Notes: generated by a model not told the origin, from the sequence alone. A DNA stretch of 64,000 nucleotides from Aptenodytes patagonicus (GCF_965638725.1 NC_134981.1:44916849-44980848), one strand, 5' to 3'. Shown: positions 1-9,945, counted from the stretch's first letter. Program-made: numbers and translations.

Positions 1-1259
1 AGCTCCAATACAAACTGGAGTCAAAGGCAGCCAAGTGGTATGCCGCAACTGATATTGTCAATGTGTTTTTCTCAGTCCCTTTGGCAGCAGAGTGCAGGCC
101 ACAGTTTGCTTTCACTTGGAGGGGCGTCCAGTACACCTGGAACCGACTGCCCCAGGGGTGTAAGCATAGCCCTACCATTTGTCATGGACTGATCCAGACT
201 ACACCAGAACAGGGTGAAGCCCCTGAGCACCTACAATACACTGATGATGTCATCATGTGGGGCAACACAGGGAAAAGAATAATCCAGATTCTTCTGAAAG
301 CTGGTTTTACCATAAGACAAAGCAAGGTCAAAGGACCTGCACAAGACATCCAGTTTGGGGGAATAAAATGGCAAGATGGGCATTGTCGCATCCCAAGGGA
401 TGTGATCAACAAGATAACAGCTATGTCCCCACCAGCTAACAAGAAAGAAACACAAGCTTTCCTAGGCATTGTGGGATTCTGGAGAATGCATATTCCAGGT
501 TATAGTCAGCTTGTGAGCCCTCTCTATCGAGTGACCCGAAAGAACTACTATTTTGAGTGGGGCCGTGAGCAGCAGTAAGCTTTTGAGCAGATCAAACAGG
601 AGATAGCTCATGAGGTAGCTCTTGGTCCTGTCTGTACAGGACCTGCTGTGCAAAATGTGCTCTACACTGCAGCTGGGGAGCATGGTCTCACCTGGAGCCT
701 CTGGCAGAAAACACCAGGAGAAACCCAAGGTTGACCTCTAGGGTTTTGGAGCTGGGGGTATCGAGTGTCAGAAGCCCACTACACCCCAACTGAAAATGAG
801 ATACTAGCAGCATATGAGGGGGTTCAATCCACTTCAGAAGTTGTTGGTACAGAAGCACAGCTCCTCTTGGTACCGCGATTGCCTGTGCTACACTGGATGT
901 TCAAAGGAAACATCCCCTCTACACATCATGCAACTGACACTAAGTAAGAGGGTAAGTAAGTGGGTAGTGTTGATCATGCAACGGCTCGAATGGGGAACCC
1001 CAAATGTCCAGGAATCCTGGAAGAGATCATGGACTGGCCAGAAGGCAGAGATTTTTGAGCATTGCCTGAGGAGGTGGCTCGTGCCCAAGAGGCACCACCA
1101 TACAATGAGTTATCAGAAGATGAAAGGCATTATGCTCTGTTTACTGACAGATCCTGTCATGTTGTAGGAAACCATCAGAAGTGGAAAGCTGCTGTGTGGA
1201 GTCCTACACAACAAGTCACAGAAGCCACTGAAGGAGAAGGCGAGTCAAGTCAGTTTGCA
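1..1259 (+). pseudogene. ERVL (class III) pol remnant, RT to start of RNase H
   Basis: Reverse transcriptase remnant of an ERVL-type endogenous retrovirus that runs in from the left edge. The frame at 63-578 shows the fingers/palm region with an LPQG motif and a YTDD catalytic box, followed by the connection domain. It is then broken by a stop at about 576 and further frameshifts. Pieces at 765-947 and 1062-1259 match the RNase H start (a TDRSC-like segment where the other copies have TDGSC). It is clearly homologous to the RT/RNase H of the proviruses at 9946-16515 and 51759-58574 but more decayed. It stops abruptly at about 1259 against antisense CR1 sequence with no LTR, so its 3' half was lost by deletion or recombination. 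Confidence 0.85.
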
Positions 1260-1494
1260 GGCGAAGGCAACGAAGGCATTGAGTAACTCAGCCTTATCTG
1301 CATGTGTTGTCACTAAATCCCTTGGCCCATCCAACAACAGGCCCTCATTTTCCTTGTTCAACCTTTTATTGGTAATGTAGCGGTAGAAGCTCTTCTTGTT
1401 GCTCTTGATGGTCCTCCAGCTGAGCTTTGGCTTTCCTGATGCCATTCCTACATGCTTGGGCAGTGTTTCTTTATTCCTCCTTTTGTAGCCTGTC
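1260..1494 (-). mobile_element. CR1 LINE fragment (right part continues after the solo LTR)
   Basis: Read on the minus strand this encodes part of the CR1 ORF2 linker/RT N-terminus (a YRYITNKR-type segment and an ADKAELLNAFVA segment). No CR1 3' tail is present at the low-coordinate end, so this is not a normal insertion end but a truncation joined to the ERVL remnant. The CR1 resumes at 2092 beyond the inserted LTR. Confidence 0.75.
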
Positions 1495-2091
1495 TGTACT
1501 GGTTTTGACTGGGATAGAGTTAATTTTCTTCATGGCAGCTTGTATGGTGCTATGTTTTGGATTTGTGCTGGAAACAGGGTTGATAATACAGGGATGTTTT
1601 TGTTATTGCTGAGCAGTGCTTACACAGCATCAAGGCCTTTTCTGCTTCTCACACTGCCCCGCCAGCGAGTAGGCTGGTGGTGCACAAGACGTTGGGAGGG
1701 GGCGTAGCTGGGACAGCTGACCCTAACCTACCAAAAGGGTATTTCATACCCTATGATGTTGTGCTCAGCAATAAAAGCAGCAGGGAAGTCAGAGGAAGGG
1801 GGGGACATTGGGAGTTATGGCGTTTGTCTTCCCAAGTAACCGTTATGCATGATGGAGCCCTGCTTTTCTGGAAATGACTAAACACCTGCCTGCTGATGGG
1901 AAGGAATGAATGAATTCCTTATTTTGCTTTGCTTGCATGCGCAGCTTTTGCTTTACCTATTAAACTGTCTTTATCTCAACTTGCGAGTTTTCGCACTTTT
2001 GCCCTTCCATTTCTCTTTCCCATCCCACTCGGTGGGGAGTGAGTGAGTGGCTGTGTGGTGCTTAGCTGCTGGCTGGCGTTAAACCACAGCA
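1495..2091 (+). mobile_element. Solo LTR, ERVL type, inserted in CR1
   Basis: Starts TGTACTGGTTTTGACTGGG and ends with a TTAAACCACAGCA-type terminus, the same outline as the LTRs of the ERVL proviruses in this window. It has an AATAAA near 1770, a T-rich stretch, and the ATTAAACTG...TTTATCTCAAC block near the end. A direct repeat CCTGTC flanks it (1489-1494 and 2092-2097), indicating target-site duplication. There is no internal retroviral sequence, so it is a solo LTR left by LTR-LTR recombination. Confidence 0.85.
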
Positions 2092-2523
2092 CCTGTCCTT
2101 GCTTCTATCCCCTCTTTTTGCATTGGAGCTCTACTATGAGTTCCCTGCTTAGCCAAGCTGGTCTCCTGGTACATCTACTTGTCTTCCTGAGTAGTGGGAT
2201 GGACCATATTTTTCCTTGGACAATGCTGTCCTTAGACACCTCCCAGGTTTCTTGAGCTCCTTTGCCCTTCAGCACTACCTACCACCTACCAGTTTCCTGA
2301 ATAAGCCAAAATCTGCTCTTCTGAAGTCCAGGGCCTGTACTCTGCTACTTGCTTTCCTCATTACCCTTAGGAGCTTCAACTCTGCTAGTTCATGGGCACT
2401 GCAGCCAAGGCTTCTGTTTATTATCACATCCCCAACCAGTTTTCCTACCCGTTCCAGGCACCGAGGTTTCCCCCCTCTGAGGTCCATTTCCCTCTTCAGC
2501 CAAGGCTTTGTTCCTAACCACAC
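2092..2523 (-). mobile_element. CR1 LINE fragment (continuation)
   Basis: Minus-strand translation of 2275-2523 has the end of the CR1 endonuclease domain (an ALDFRRADFGLFRKL segment, seen as TLDFQRADFGLFRGL in the CR1 at 41.4 kb). Its orientation matches 1260-1494, so both are parts of one CR1 copy split by the solo LTR. It is old: frames are broken and there is no 3' end. Confidence 0.65.
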
Positions 2524-3031
2524 CTTGTGTGCTTATTTTGGATCAGGAACCTGCAGACTATACCAGATATTAGAAAGTGGTGGGTTGCTGCCGATGCCAT
2601 CATGCCAAGAATGGGTGCTGATATGGTGACACCAGGATGCTTCATCTGTCTGTCCAAGTATTTCCTTGACAGCCAGGGAAAGCACCTCACCTCTACCCCA
2701 ATCACTTTGGAAGGAAGTACTATCCTTTGGGCTGAGAACCAGAGAGAACCTAAAAGTGCAGCTTTTAAGATCATTCCATAAAGTCTGTGTGTGACTCTTT
2801 GCTATCAATAACACAATGAGATACTCCTCTTTAGGTAGGAACTAAGGTTCTCTGAGCAATCTGCCCCCTCCAGTATATTGCCTACCTGTGCGTTCAGTCC
2901 TGAAAAGGGTTACAGAAAAGGCCTAAGAACTTGTTTTTTCATCTTTTAGGAAAAATAAGGTTGTCAATTTCTAGCTAATGCTTACATTAACTCATAACCT
3001 GTAATCAGTGACTGGATTTGTTCTTTATCAG
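2524..3031. other. Unclassified stretch, probably GLDC intron
   Basis: About 500 bases leading up to a GLDC splice acceptor. A short open frame at 2527-2781 has no resemblance I can name. The last bases before 3032 look like a normal intron end (TTTATCAG). Confidence 0.4.
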
Positions 3032-3203
3032 TTTTTCATGCTCCAACCATGTCCTGGCCAATGGCAGGGACACTTACGATTGAACCAACAGAGCCTGAAC
3101 AGAAGGCAGAGCTGGATAGATTCTGTCATGCAATGATCAATATTCAGCAGGAAATTGCTAAAATAGAGGAAGACAGGATGGACCCTGATTAACCCACCGC
3201 CTA
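3032..3203 (+). pseudogene. GLDC: GLDC exon (third from the end), frameshifted and cut by CR1
   Basis: After an intact AG acceptor (3030-3031) the frame reads [14 protein letters not shown] and continues through [10 protein letters not shown] and QQEIAKIEE, the C-terminal domain of glycine decarboxylase, the P-protein of the mitochondrial glycine cleavage system. Around 3183-3188, compared with the family's DPR-NPLK stretch, two bases are missing, which shifts the frame and puts a TAA at once. Instead of a donor site after the AAG at about 3201-3203, CR1 ORF2 sequence begins, so the exon end and donor are lost. GLDC is recognised with high confidence; the pseudogene call rests on the frameshift, the lost donor and lesions in the two following exons. 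Confidence 0.85.
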
Positions 3204-4836
3204 AGCCGCAGAAGGCAAAGGTGGGGCCTGGGAGAATGAAGAGCCGCCCACTGTGGGAGAACATCAGGTTCGAGACCATCTAAGGCACCTGAAGGTGCAC
3301 AAGTCCATGGGACCCAATGAGATCCACCCGCGGGTCCTGAAGGAACTGGCAGATGAAGTTGCTAAGCCACTATCCATCGTATTTGTGAAGTCGTGGCAGT
3401 CCGGAGAAGTTCCCACTGACTGGAAAAGGGGAAACATAACCCCCATTTTTAAGAAGGGAAAAAAGGAAGACCCAGGGAACTACAGGCCAGTCAGTCTCAC
3501 CTCTGTGCCTGGGAAGATCGTGGAACAGATCCTCCTGGAAGCTATGCTAAGGCACATGGAGGACAGGGAGGGGATTCGAGACAGCCAGCATGGCTTCACC
3601 AAGGGCAAGTCCTGCCTGACCAACCTAGTGGCCTTCTATGATGGAGTGACTACATCAGTGGACACGGGAAGGGCTACAGATGTCGTCTATCTGGACCTCT
3701 GTGAGGCCTTTGACACGGTCCCCCACAACATCCTTCTCTCTAAACTGGAGAGGTATGGATTTGATGGGTGGACTGTCCGGTGGGTGAGGAATTGCTTAGA
3801 TATAAATTGGTAGTGGTCAATGGCTCAATGTCCAGATGGAGATCAGTGACGAGTGGCATCCTGCAGGGGTCCGTATTGGGACCGGTACTGTTTAATATCT
3901 TCATCAGTGACATAGACAGTGGGATCGAGTGCACCCTCAGCAAGTTTGCAGGTGACACCAAGCTGAGTGGTGCGGTCGACACGCCAGAGGGACGGGATGC
4001 CATCCAGAGGGACCTGGACAAGCTGGAGAAGTGGGCCCGTGTGAACCTCATGAGGTTTAACAAGGCCAAGTGCAAGGTCCTGCCCCTGGGTCGGGGCAAC
4101 CCCCGGTATCAATACAGGCTGGGGGGTGAAGGGATTGAGAGCAGCCCTGCCGAGGAGGACTTGGGGGTACTGGTGGATGAGAAGCTGGACATGAGCCAGC
4201 AATGTGCGCTCGCAGCCCAGAAGGCCAAGCGTATCCTGGGCTGCATCAAAAGAAGCGTGGCCAGCAGGTCGAGGGAGGGGATTCTGCCCCTCTACTCTGC
4301 TCTGGTGAGACCCCACCTGGAGTACTGCGTCCAGCTCTGGAGCCCTCAGCATAAGAAAGACACGGACCTGTTGGAGCGGGTCCAGAGGAGGGCCACGAAA
4401 ATGATCAGGGGGATGGAACCCCTCTCCTATGAAGAAAGGCTGAGAGAGTTGGGGTTGTTCAGCCTAGAGAAGAGAAGGCTTTGGGGAGACCTTATTGCAG
4501 CCTATCAGTACTTAAAGGGGGCTTATAAAAAAGATGGGGGCAAACTCTTTAGCAGGGCCTGTTGCGACAGGACAAGGGGGAATGGCTTTAAACTAAAGGG
4601 GGTTAGATTTAGACTCGATATAAGGAAGAAATTTTTTACGCTGAGGGTGGTGAAACACTGGCACAGGTTGCCCAGAGAGGTGGTGGATGCCCCATCCCTG
4701 GAAACATTCCAGGTCAGGTTGGACGGGGCTCTGAGCAACCTGATCTAGTTGAAGATGTCCCTGCCCACGGCAGGGGGGTTGGACTAGATGACCTTTAGAG
4801 GTCCCTTCCAACCCAAACTATTCTATGATTCTATAA
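3204..4836 (+). mobile_element. CR1 LINE, 5'-truncated, with complete 3' end
   Basis: Encodes CR1 ORF2 RT from the [20 protein letters not shown] region through [14 protein letters not shown] and [10 protein letters not shown] (frame 3253-3813). A frameshift near 3800 follows, then the rest of RT and the C-terminal region to a stop at 4746-4748. The catalytic box normally [FY]ADD reads FAGD, so the RT is dead. The untranslated tail ends with the CR1 signature: a GGTCCCTTCCAACCC-type block and ATTCTATGATTCTAT repeats at 4820-4836. It lies in the same sense as the GLDC remnant and replaces the exon's donor site. Confidence 0.9.
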
Positions 4837-5085
4837 ATTAAGAATTATGTCCAGGTCTTGTATAATATCTTTAACCGAATTGAAAAATGCATAAAGGTTA
4901 ACTCATTTCCTGTTTTAAATTTGTCTCTTTTTCAGATACCCTATGTTCAAGAAAACCTCTCGAGGCTAATCTCAGCTATATACATGTAGTAATGTGGACT
5001 TGAAGGAGTGAGGATTCAGTGTTGACACATTTAGTTGAATCTAGTCATCTCATGTCTTAAACACATCTTTCTGCTTTAATTGTCA
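4837..5085. other. Remnant of GLDC intron
   Basis: Unique-looking AT-rich sequence between the CR1 3' tail and the next GLDC exon remnant. No other feature seen. Confidence 0.5.
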
Positions 5086-5145
5086 CCACATACTCTGAAC
5101 TGTATTGCCTCTTCTAAGTGGGCTCGTCCTTACTGTAGAAAAACA
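5086..5145 (+). pseudogene. GLDC: GLDC penultimate exon, truncated by CR1
   Basis: Translation gives SPHTLNCIASSKWARPYC, matching the GLDC segment between the NPLK and PFVK stretches. The acceptor has decayed: the expected TTTAG|ATG context is now TTTAATTG, losing both the AG and the methionine codon. The 3' half of the exon (the EVAAFPLP part of the family) and its donor are gone, replaced by the 3' end of an antisense CR1 starting at about 5146. This exon cannot be spliced in. Confidence 0.75.
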
Positions 5146-5826
5146 CAGAATCTCAGAATTACAGAATGGCTGAGGTTGGAAGGGACCTCTGGAGGTCTTC
5201 TGGTCCAACCACTCTGCTCAAGCAGGGCCACCTGGAGCCAGTTGCCCAGGACCATGACAGATGGCTTTTGAATATCTCCAAGGAGGGAGACTCCACAACC
5301 TCTCTGGGCAACCTGTTCTAGTGCTCGGTCACCCTCACAGTAAAAAAGTGTTTCCTGATGTTCAGATGGAACCTCCTGTGTTTCAGTTTGTGCCACTGCC
5401 TCTTGTCCTGTCACTGGGCACCACTGAAAAGAGCCTGGCTCTGTCTTCTCTGCACCCTCCCTTCAGGTGTTTAGATACATTGATAAGATCCCCCCTGAGC
5501 CTTCTTCTCTAGGCTAAACAGTCCAACTCTCTCAGCCTTTCCTCATAGGAGAGATGCTCCAGTCCCTTCATCATCTTTGTGGCCCTTTGCTGGACTCTCT
5601 CCAGTATGTCCATGTCTCTCTTGTTCTGGGGAGCCCAGAACTGGACACAGGGCTCTAGGTGTGGCCTCACCAGTGCTGAGTAGAGGGAAAGGATCACCTC
5701 CCTCCACCTGCTGGCAACACTCCTAATGGAGCCCAGGATATCGTTAGCCTTTCTTGTCACAAGGGTATGTTGCTGACTCATGTTCAACTTGGTGTCCACC
5801 AGGACCCCCAGGTCCTTTTCTGCCAA
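5146..5826 (-). mobile_element. CR1 LINE (antisense), 3' part; interrupted by a younger CR1
   Basis: Begins at low coordinate with the CR1 3' end (AGAATGGCTGAGGTTGGAAG block) and on the minus strand encodes the ORF2 C-terminus up to [17 protein letters not shown]. The coding sequence continues without loss at 6015-6118 beyond a short CR1 insertion. The 3' end lies directly in the GLDC exon, so this insertion destroyed that exon. Confidence 0.85.
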
Positions 5827-6014
5827 TCATAGAATCATAGAATCATTAAGGTTGGAAAAGACCTCTAAGATCATCGAGTCCAACCATCAACCCAACACCC
5901 CCATGCCCACTAAACCATGTCCCTAAGCGCCTCATCTACACGTCTTTTAAATACTTCCAGGGATGGTGACTCAACCACTTCCCTGGGCAGCCTGTTCCAA
6001 TGTTTAACCACCAA
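5827..6014 (-). mobile_element. Short, 5'-truncated CR1 nested inside another CR1
   Basis: Only the last ~190 bases of a CR1: 3' tail of repeated ATAGAATC at 5827 and the ORF2 terminus ([20 protein letters not shown]). It is flanked by TGCCAA at 5821-5826 and 6015-6020, a clear target-site duplication, and both sides belong to the same older CR1 reading. Its 3' end is almost the same as those of the CR1s at 13101 and 43 kb, a younger subfamily than its host element. Confidence 0.85.
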
Positions 6015-6118
6015 TGCCAAGCTGCTTTCCAGCCGGTCGGCCTCCAGCATGCGCTGGTGCCTGGGGTTGTTCCTCCCCAGGTGCAGGACTTTGCACTTCT
6101 CCTTTTTGAACTTCATGA
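6015..6118 (-). mobile_element. CR1 LINE (antisense), remainder of split copy
   Basis: Continues the CR1 of 5146-5826: minus-strand translation KFKKEKCKVLHLGRNNPRHQ runs directly upstream of the EKDLGVLVD part on the other side of the insertion. The 5' truncation point is at about 6118. Confidence 0.8.
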
Positions 6119-6800
6119 GTTCATTTATTCAAGTTTACCATATTGTACCAGAATCTCCAAAAGTTATTCAAGTCCTCATGTTACATACAGAAGTTCTGCT
6201 CCAAAGAACTCAGCTGAGGGTCTGACAAGATGCAAGAGCTGGATAGGGCTAAGGACAGTAATGTGAGATAAATACAAGTATAGCCAAACAGACTGAAAGT
6301 GTCAGACATCTTCAGAGAACTATTCAAAATAGCTTCCAAGGTCTTTTAATTTAGATAATTTAGAATGTTATACATTGTGCTATTTTTCTCACTTGACACT
6401 GAATTGCATTTATTTTATTGCTGATATCTGTTTGAAAGAGTTGCAGAACTTGGTAACCATTTTTTCCTATTCCTTGGTTCCTGTCTTTTAGCCAGTTAAT
6501 GAGGACCATGCTTTTTAAACCATAACAACTGTATCTTTATAAGCCTTTGCTGGAGAACATGGTTACATTTTTTTTTCAGTTAAAACTAAGTGTTTTGATT
6601 GCATCATCCCTATTCCACATGCTTGCTAACTTTCAAAGATTCCTAATAGATTTAAGATGCATGACTCTCACAAACACTGAAGAAATGGCTATATGGCTTT
6701 TTAATTCTTTGCATGTCTGTTATATTGGTTACACAGATTTGCTTGATTGGAGAGTGATATAAGAGTTAAAATAATTAGTCAAATTTTTTTTTGTGCTTAG
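6119..6800. other. GLDC last intron remnant
   Basis: AT-rich sequence with no repeat or gene recognised, ending in a good polypyrimidine tract and acceptor (TTTTTTTTTGTGCTTAG at 6784-6800). Confidence 0.55.
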
Positions 6801-6943
6801 CCATTTGTGAAATCTGAAAGCAAGTTTTGGCCTGCAATGGCATGCATTGATGACAAATATGGAGATCAACATCTGGTTTGTACTTACCCACCAGTAGAAG
6901 TCTATGATCTCCCTTTTCTGAACAGAAGAGAGCATCTTCATAA
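6801..6943 (+). pseudogene. GLDC: GLDC terminal coding exon, 1-base frameshift near the end
   Basis: An intact acceptor leads into [13 protein letters not shown] and [11 protein letters not shown], the conserved glycine decarboxylase C-terminus. Near 6914-6918 one T has been lost from a T-run. In the present frame translation leaves the family and runs on to a TAG at 7014-7016, whereas the next frame reads SEQKRASS then TAA at 6941-6943, the C-terminal ending of vertebrate GLDC. The exon is thus recognisable to its last codon but out of frame. With the lesions in the two exons before it, this copy cannot make a normal protein. Confidence 0.9.
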
Positions 6944-7411
6944 TATTACTTCCGTCTGGATTCACCTGACTGATTCAGTCTACCAGGATGGCTTTTTCCC
7001 CCCTAGACAAACTTAGGTGATTTATATACTGTATATATTTCTGGTAATCTCTGTATTTATTAACAGAATCCCTGCTTAGTTAATGTAAATACAATTAGTA
7101 TATTAAGTGGAAGAAAAATGAGTTGGTTCAATACTCATTTTCCATAGTAGCTGATGTTAAGGTTGCCTCAAATCTGTGCTTTTATCTTCTTTGTGCTAAA
7201 ACTTTAAATATTAACATAGTTTTCAAAGTTGTATGTGTATTGGGACCTTTGCAGAAGACATTGTATTCAAGGAGTTAGTTATCTTGAACAAGCCATGTCT
7301 TCTCTATTGGACCTTGTACTTAGGGCTTGAGAAGACTGTCTGTTACTAATATAATCTGTAACTTATAATATTTTTGGGAAAGGTAAGCTGTATGTGGCTC
7401 AAGGGGTGGAA
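6944..7411 (+). other. GLDC: Former GLDC 3' UTR and flank
   Basis: AT-rich sequence after the ancestral GLDC stop; no repeat recognised. Expected position of the 3' UTR, but I could not single out a convincing polyadenylation signal. Confidence 0.4.
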
Positions 7412-7722
7412 TGTAGTGATCCTGACCAGGACACCACTGTACATCAAGGAGTTAGTGATCCACAGTACAGTTAACCCGAGTAGGCCCAAACCTGTGTTGG
7501 GTTGCACAAATCCCTTGGCCGCAGGACAAACTCAGCCAGCTCACTGTACCAGAGGAGCCTGCAGGCAGCTCCCACTTGGTACCGGTGAATACGCCACCTG
7601 CGTGGCCTTGCCTTTATCTAACAGTGCAGCAAGCAGTTCTCATGAGAACATCCTTTCTGTTTGACAGTAGAAATGATGAATAGAGTTGTTTTCTTGCAAG
7701 AAAATCCTATAATAGCTTGAAT
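7412..7722 (+). mobile_element. LTR-like repeat (family shared with 45081), left part
   Basis: Starts TGTAGTGATCCTGACC and is closely similar, base for base over long stretches, to 45081-45450, including the block around GGCCGCAGGACA and the GTACCGGTGAATACGCC block. It is interrupted at 7723 by a complete solo LTR and continues at 8228. The TG start, the downstream ATTAAA near 8384 and dispersed recurrence suggest an LTR of a retrovirus not otherwise present here. Class not determined. Confidence 0.65.
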
Positions 7723-8223
7723 TGATACCGAAATACTAAGGAGGCATACGGTTTTCTTTGTCGAAGCGAAGTAGCTAAATGTTCTGCAGACTGGACATTC
7801 CATAGATAAAAGGAATCCTTGAAGCTCTGTGTACAGGGGTGGAATGGATAAGGAAGTTATGCTGAAATCAGCTACTGCAACTAGGTGAAAAGACTGAGTT
7901 CAACTAGCGGACACAGTGAGGAAGACTATCGACGACCACCAGAGGACCCTGGAAGACCACCAATGAACATAAGAGCGCATGCGTTAGAGACTTTTACATA
8001 TGTTAATGAGTTCCAAGAAATAACATGAATATGCTAATCATTTCTCGGAAATCTAATGAATATGTATATTCTGATTGTACATAACTCCCATAGTTGAGCA
8101 GCCTGGTGCGCACACTAGGTGGAGCGATCCCCTGTGCGCCCGGCGCCGCAATAAAGAATGCCTGCTTTCTAAAACTCCAAATTGAGTCTTAGAGAGTTTT
8201 TCGTCTGCCGACTTACGGTAACA
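7723..8223 (+). mobile_element. Solo LTR related to the class I provirus LTR
   Basis: 501 bp from TGATACCG to GGTAACA, flanked by GAAT at 7719-7722 and 8224-8227, a 4-bp duplication typical of gamma-like retroviruses. The 3' portion (an AGGTGGAG-GATCCCC block, then a G-C-rich stretch and AATAAAGAAT at about 8151-8160) aligns with the same region of the 619-bp LTRs at 17750 and 24444. The U3 is largely different. It is a related but distinct subfamily, now without internal sequence. Confidence 0.8.
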
Positions 8224-8227
8224 GAAT

Positions 8228-8454
8228 GACCAAAAAGGAGGAACCTCTCCATGGACGGGATCTGCCCAGCATGCCGTGGGAAAATCCATCCAGGGTTGAG
8301 CTGATGCTGCATGAACTGTAGTTCCCAGCATCTGAAGGCATGTAAGATTTACTCACTATCTGTATTCCTCTTTTTATTCTATCTTATTAAAACAGATATT
8401 TTATTAAGCCATTTGTTGTCAAGCCTTTTTTATTGAGATCTAGGTGAACCCTGC
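8228..8454 (+). mobile_element. LTR-like repeat, right part
   Basis: Resumes the repeat of 7412-7722: the blocks starting GACCAAAA and the GTTCCCAGCATCT segment have counterparts at 45459-45575. Contains ATTAAAACAG near 8384 as a possible polyadenylation signal. The right end is uncertain; I place it near a CCCTGCA at about 8454. Confidence 0.5.
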
Positions 8455-8600
8455 ACCCTCTCTCTCACCTCCCCCCACCCCCCGCACAGAACAGGATGCA
8501 AACCTTTTTATTCCAGATGCATCATAAGGCAATAGTAATGAATATCAACCACAGCAGTAATTGTTTATTTTCTAAAGACAGATGGATTCTTTAATACACG

Positions 8601-8629
8601 TATTACCACTAGCATTGCTAGTGGTAATA
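8601..8629. repeat. Perfect 14-bp inverted repeat with 1-nt loop
   Basis: The left arm TATTACCACTAGCA (8601-8614) is the exact reverse complement of 8616-8629 with a single T between. No transposon or gene assignment can be made for it. Confidence 0.85.
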
Positions 8630-9033
8630 TTTCTTATCTGTTATACCTGCCAATCTTAATATTCCAATAGAGTCAGCCAGAATTAAGCACATGATCTTTT
8701 GAACTCTAACTTTTAAACTTTAGCTAACAGAAGTATAAAATCTTGATGCCTGTTTTGTTTGATACTTCAGTTCTGATTTGTCAGAGCTGCCACAGTAGCA
8801 GTAGGTCCTACACAAAGTAAAATACTGGCAGAATGTAATATTCAAGATCTGTGGTTTTTCCCCCACAAGCTACAATGTTCAATTTTTACTGAGCATTAAA
8901 CCTACCTTTTTCAGTATCACATCATTTTTTCCTTATAGTTCCATATAAACCTCTCCTTCTAATCCAGGTAAAGTATGAAACAGCTTTTCTAGAAATATTG
9001 AAATTGAACTTCTTACTCTGAGTTAAATCTCAT

Positions 9034-9438
9034 CTAACAAAAGTACAATATTTTTTCCCTGCATTTTTTCAGACCTCTTAGTTTGAATAATGACTCTGCT
9101 TTAGGCAGCATGCTTAACTTGCCTTGATTCATTACGTAGACTATAGCTTGCTTTAAAACGGCTTCAAAACTTAAGCTCTGGCCCTCCAGGAATACTGAAT
9201 GAGCACTTGAGATCAGAGTCCTATTGCTCCACTTAATGCCATGTAGAAGTAAAAAGTGGCCAGGACTGAAACCTTGAACAGGAACATCTTCCCATCTGTT
9301 CCCATCAATCAGTTTATATAAAAACTTGGCTTCTGAGACTGTCCATATAGTTGGTGGGATAGACTTTACATGTGATAACTTTATGATGAAGACACCAATG
9401 TAGTGTATTTGAAAGGAACACAAGAGCTTTTCTGGCAT
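9034..9438 (-). CDS. Unrecognised open reading frame, doubtful gene
   Basis: A minus-strand frame of 134 codons from its first ATG (the frame opens eight codons earlier, at 9462, with TTG) to a stop near 9034. Its composition is ordinary for a soluble protein (FSPGHFLLLHG, a basic C-terminus). I recognise no family. There are no splice-site cues and the surrounding sequence is intergenic. It could be a chance frame or an old exapted or mobile-element fragment. Confidence 0.12.
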   Translation of the reverse strand: MPEKLLCSFQIHYIGVFIIKLSHVKSIPPTIWTVSEAKFLYKLIDGNRWEDVPVQGFSPGHFLLLHGIKWSNRTLISSAHSVFLEGQSLSFEAVLKQAIVYVMNQGKLSMLPKAESLFKLRGLKKCREKILYFC

Positions 9439-9945
9439 GTCTGTGCAGACACTTGAGTTCAATCAAGTGAGTTCCTTTGTAGCTGAGTTAGTTTGTCACT
9501 ACATAAAGTAGTAGTGCTGCAGATCAGGAAGTATGTACTGTAGTAATAATTAGAGTGGAGAAATGACTGCACAATTTTACATCATACAAACAGTAACCAC
9601 TAGAACTTTATGGTATACAGGCACATGAATGCCTGGGGGCTTTCTCTGAAGTGACAAAAATGAGGCTTGTATTAATAGAGCTATTTTAACTATTCTACTT
9701 TTGTGTCCTTTATGGTAAAGGTTTTGGAGTTGCAATTCATTACCTACTTAGGGACTTCCAATGGGAATTTAATTTGACAGAGGTTGCACCATCATATGAA
9801 AGTAACAGGAAACAGAAAAGCCATTGTTGCATACAGAGAGAGATTCAGCATTAGAAAATTTTAGTCTTCTTCAATATTAATTGAAAAAGACATTTAATAG
9901 ACATTGGTATAGCACTAAGGGTTTACAAAATTGGAAAATACTACT

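Larger units (their letters stand above)
8455..9940. other. Intergenic sequence between GLDC and ERVL provirus 1
   Basis: About 1.5 kb of AT-rich sequence in the GLDC-UHRF2 interval. Apart from the hairpin at 8601-8629 and an unrecognised open frame at 9034-9438 (minus), nothing was identified. Confidence 0.5.

Noticed and set aside
2527-2781. 84-codon frame just upstream of the GLDC exon
   Set aside because: Does not resemble the preceding GLDC exon or any mobile-element protein I recognise; probably chance.
6807-7016. Reading the last GLDC exon to 7016 as a novel C-terminus
   Set aside because: The next frame carries the vertebrate GLDC ending and stop at 6941-6943, so the longer tail is the product of a 1-base deletion.
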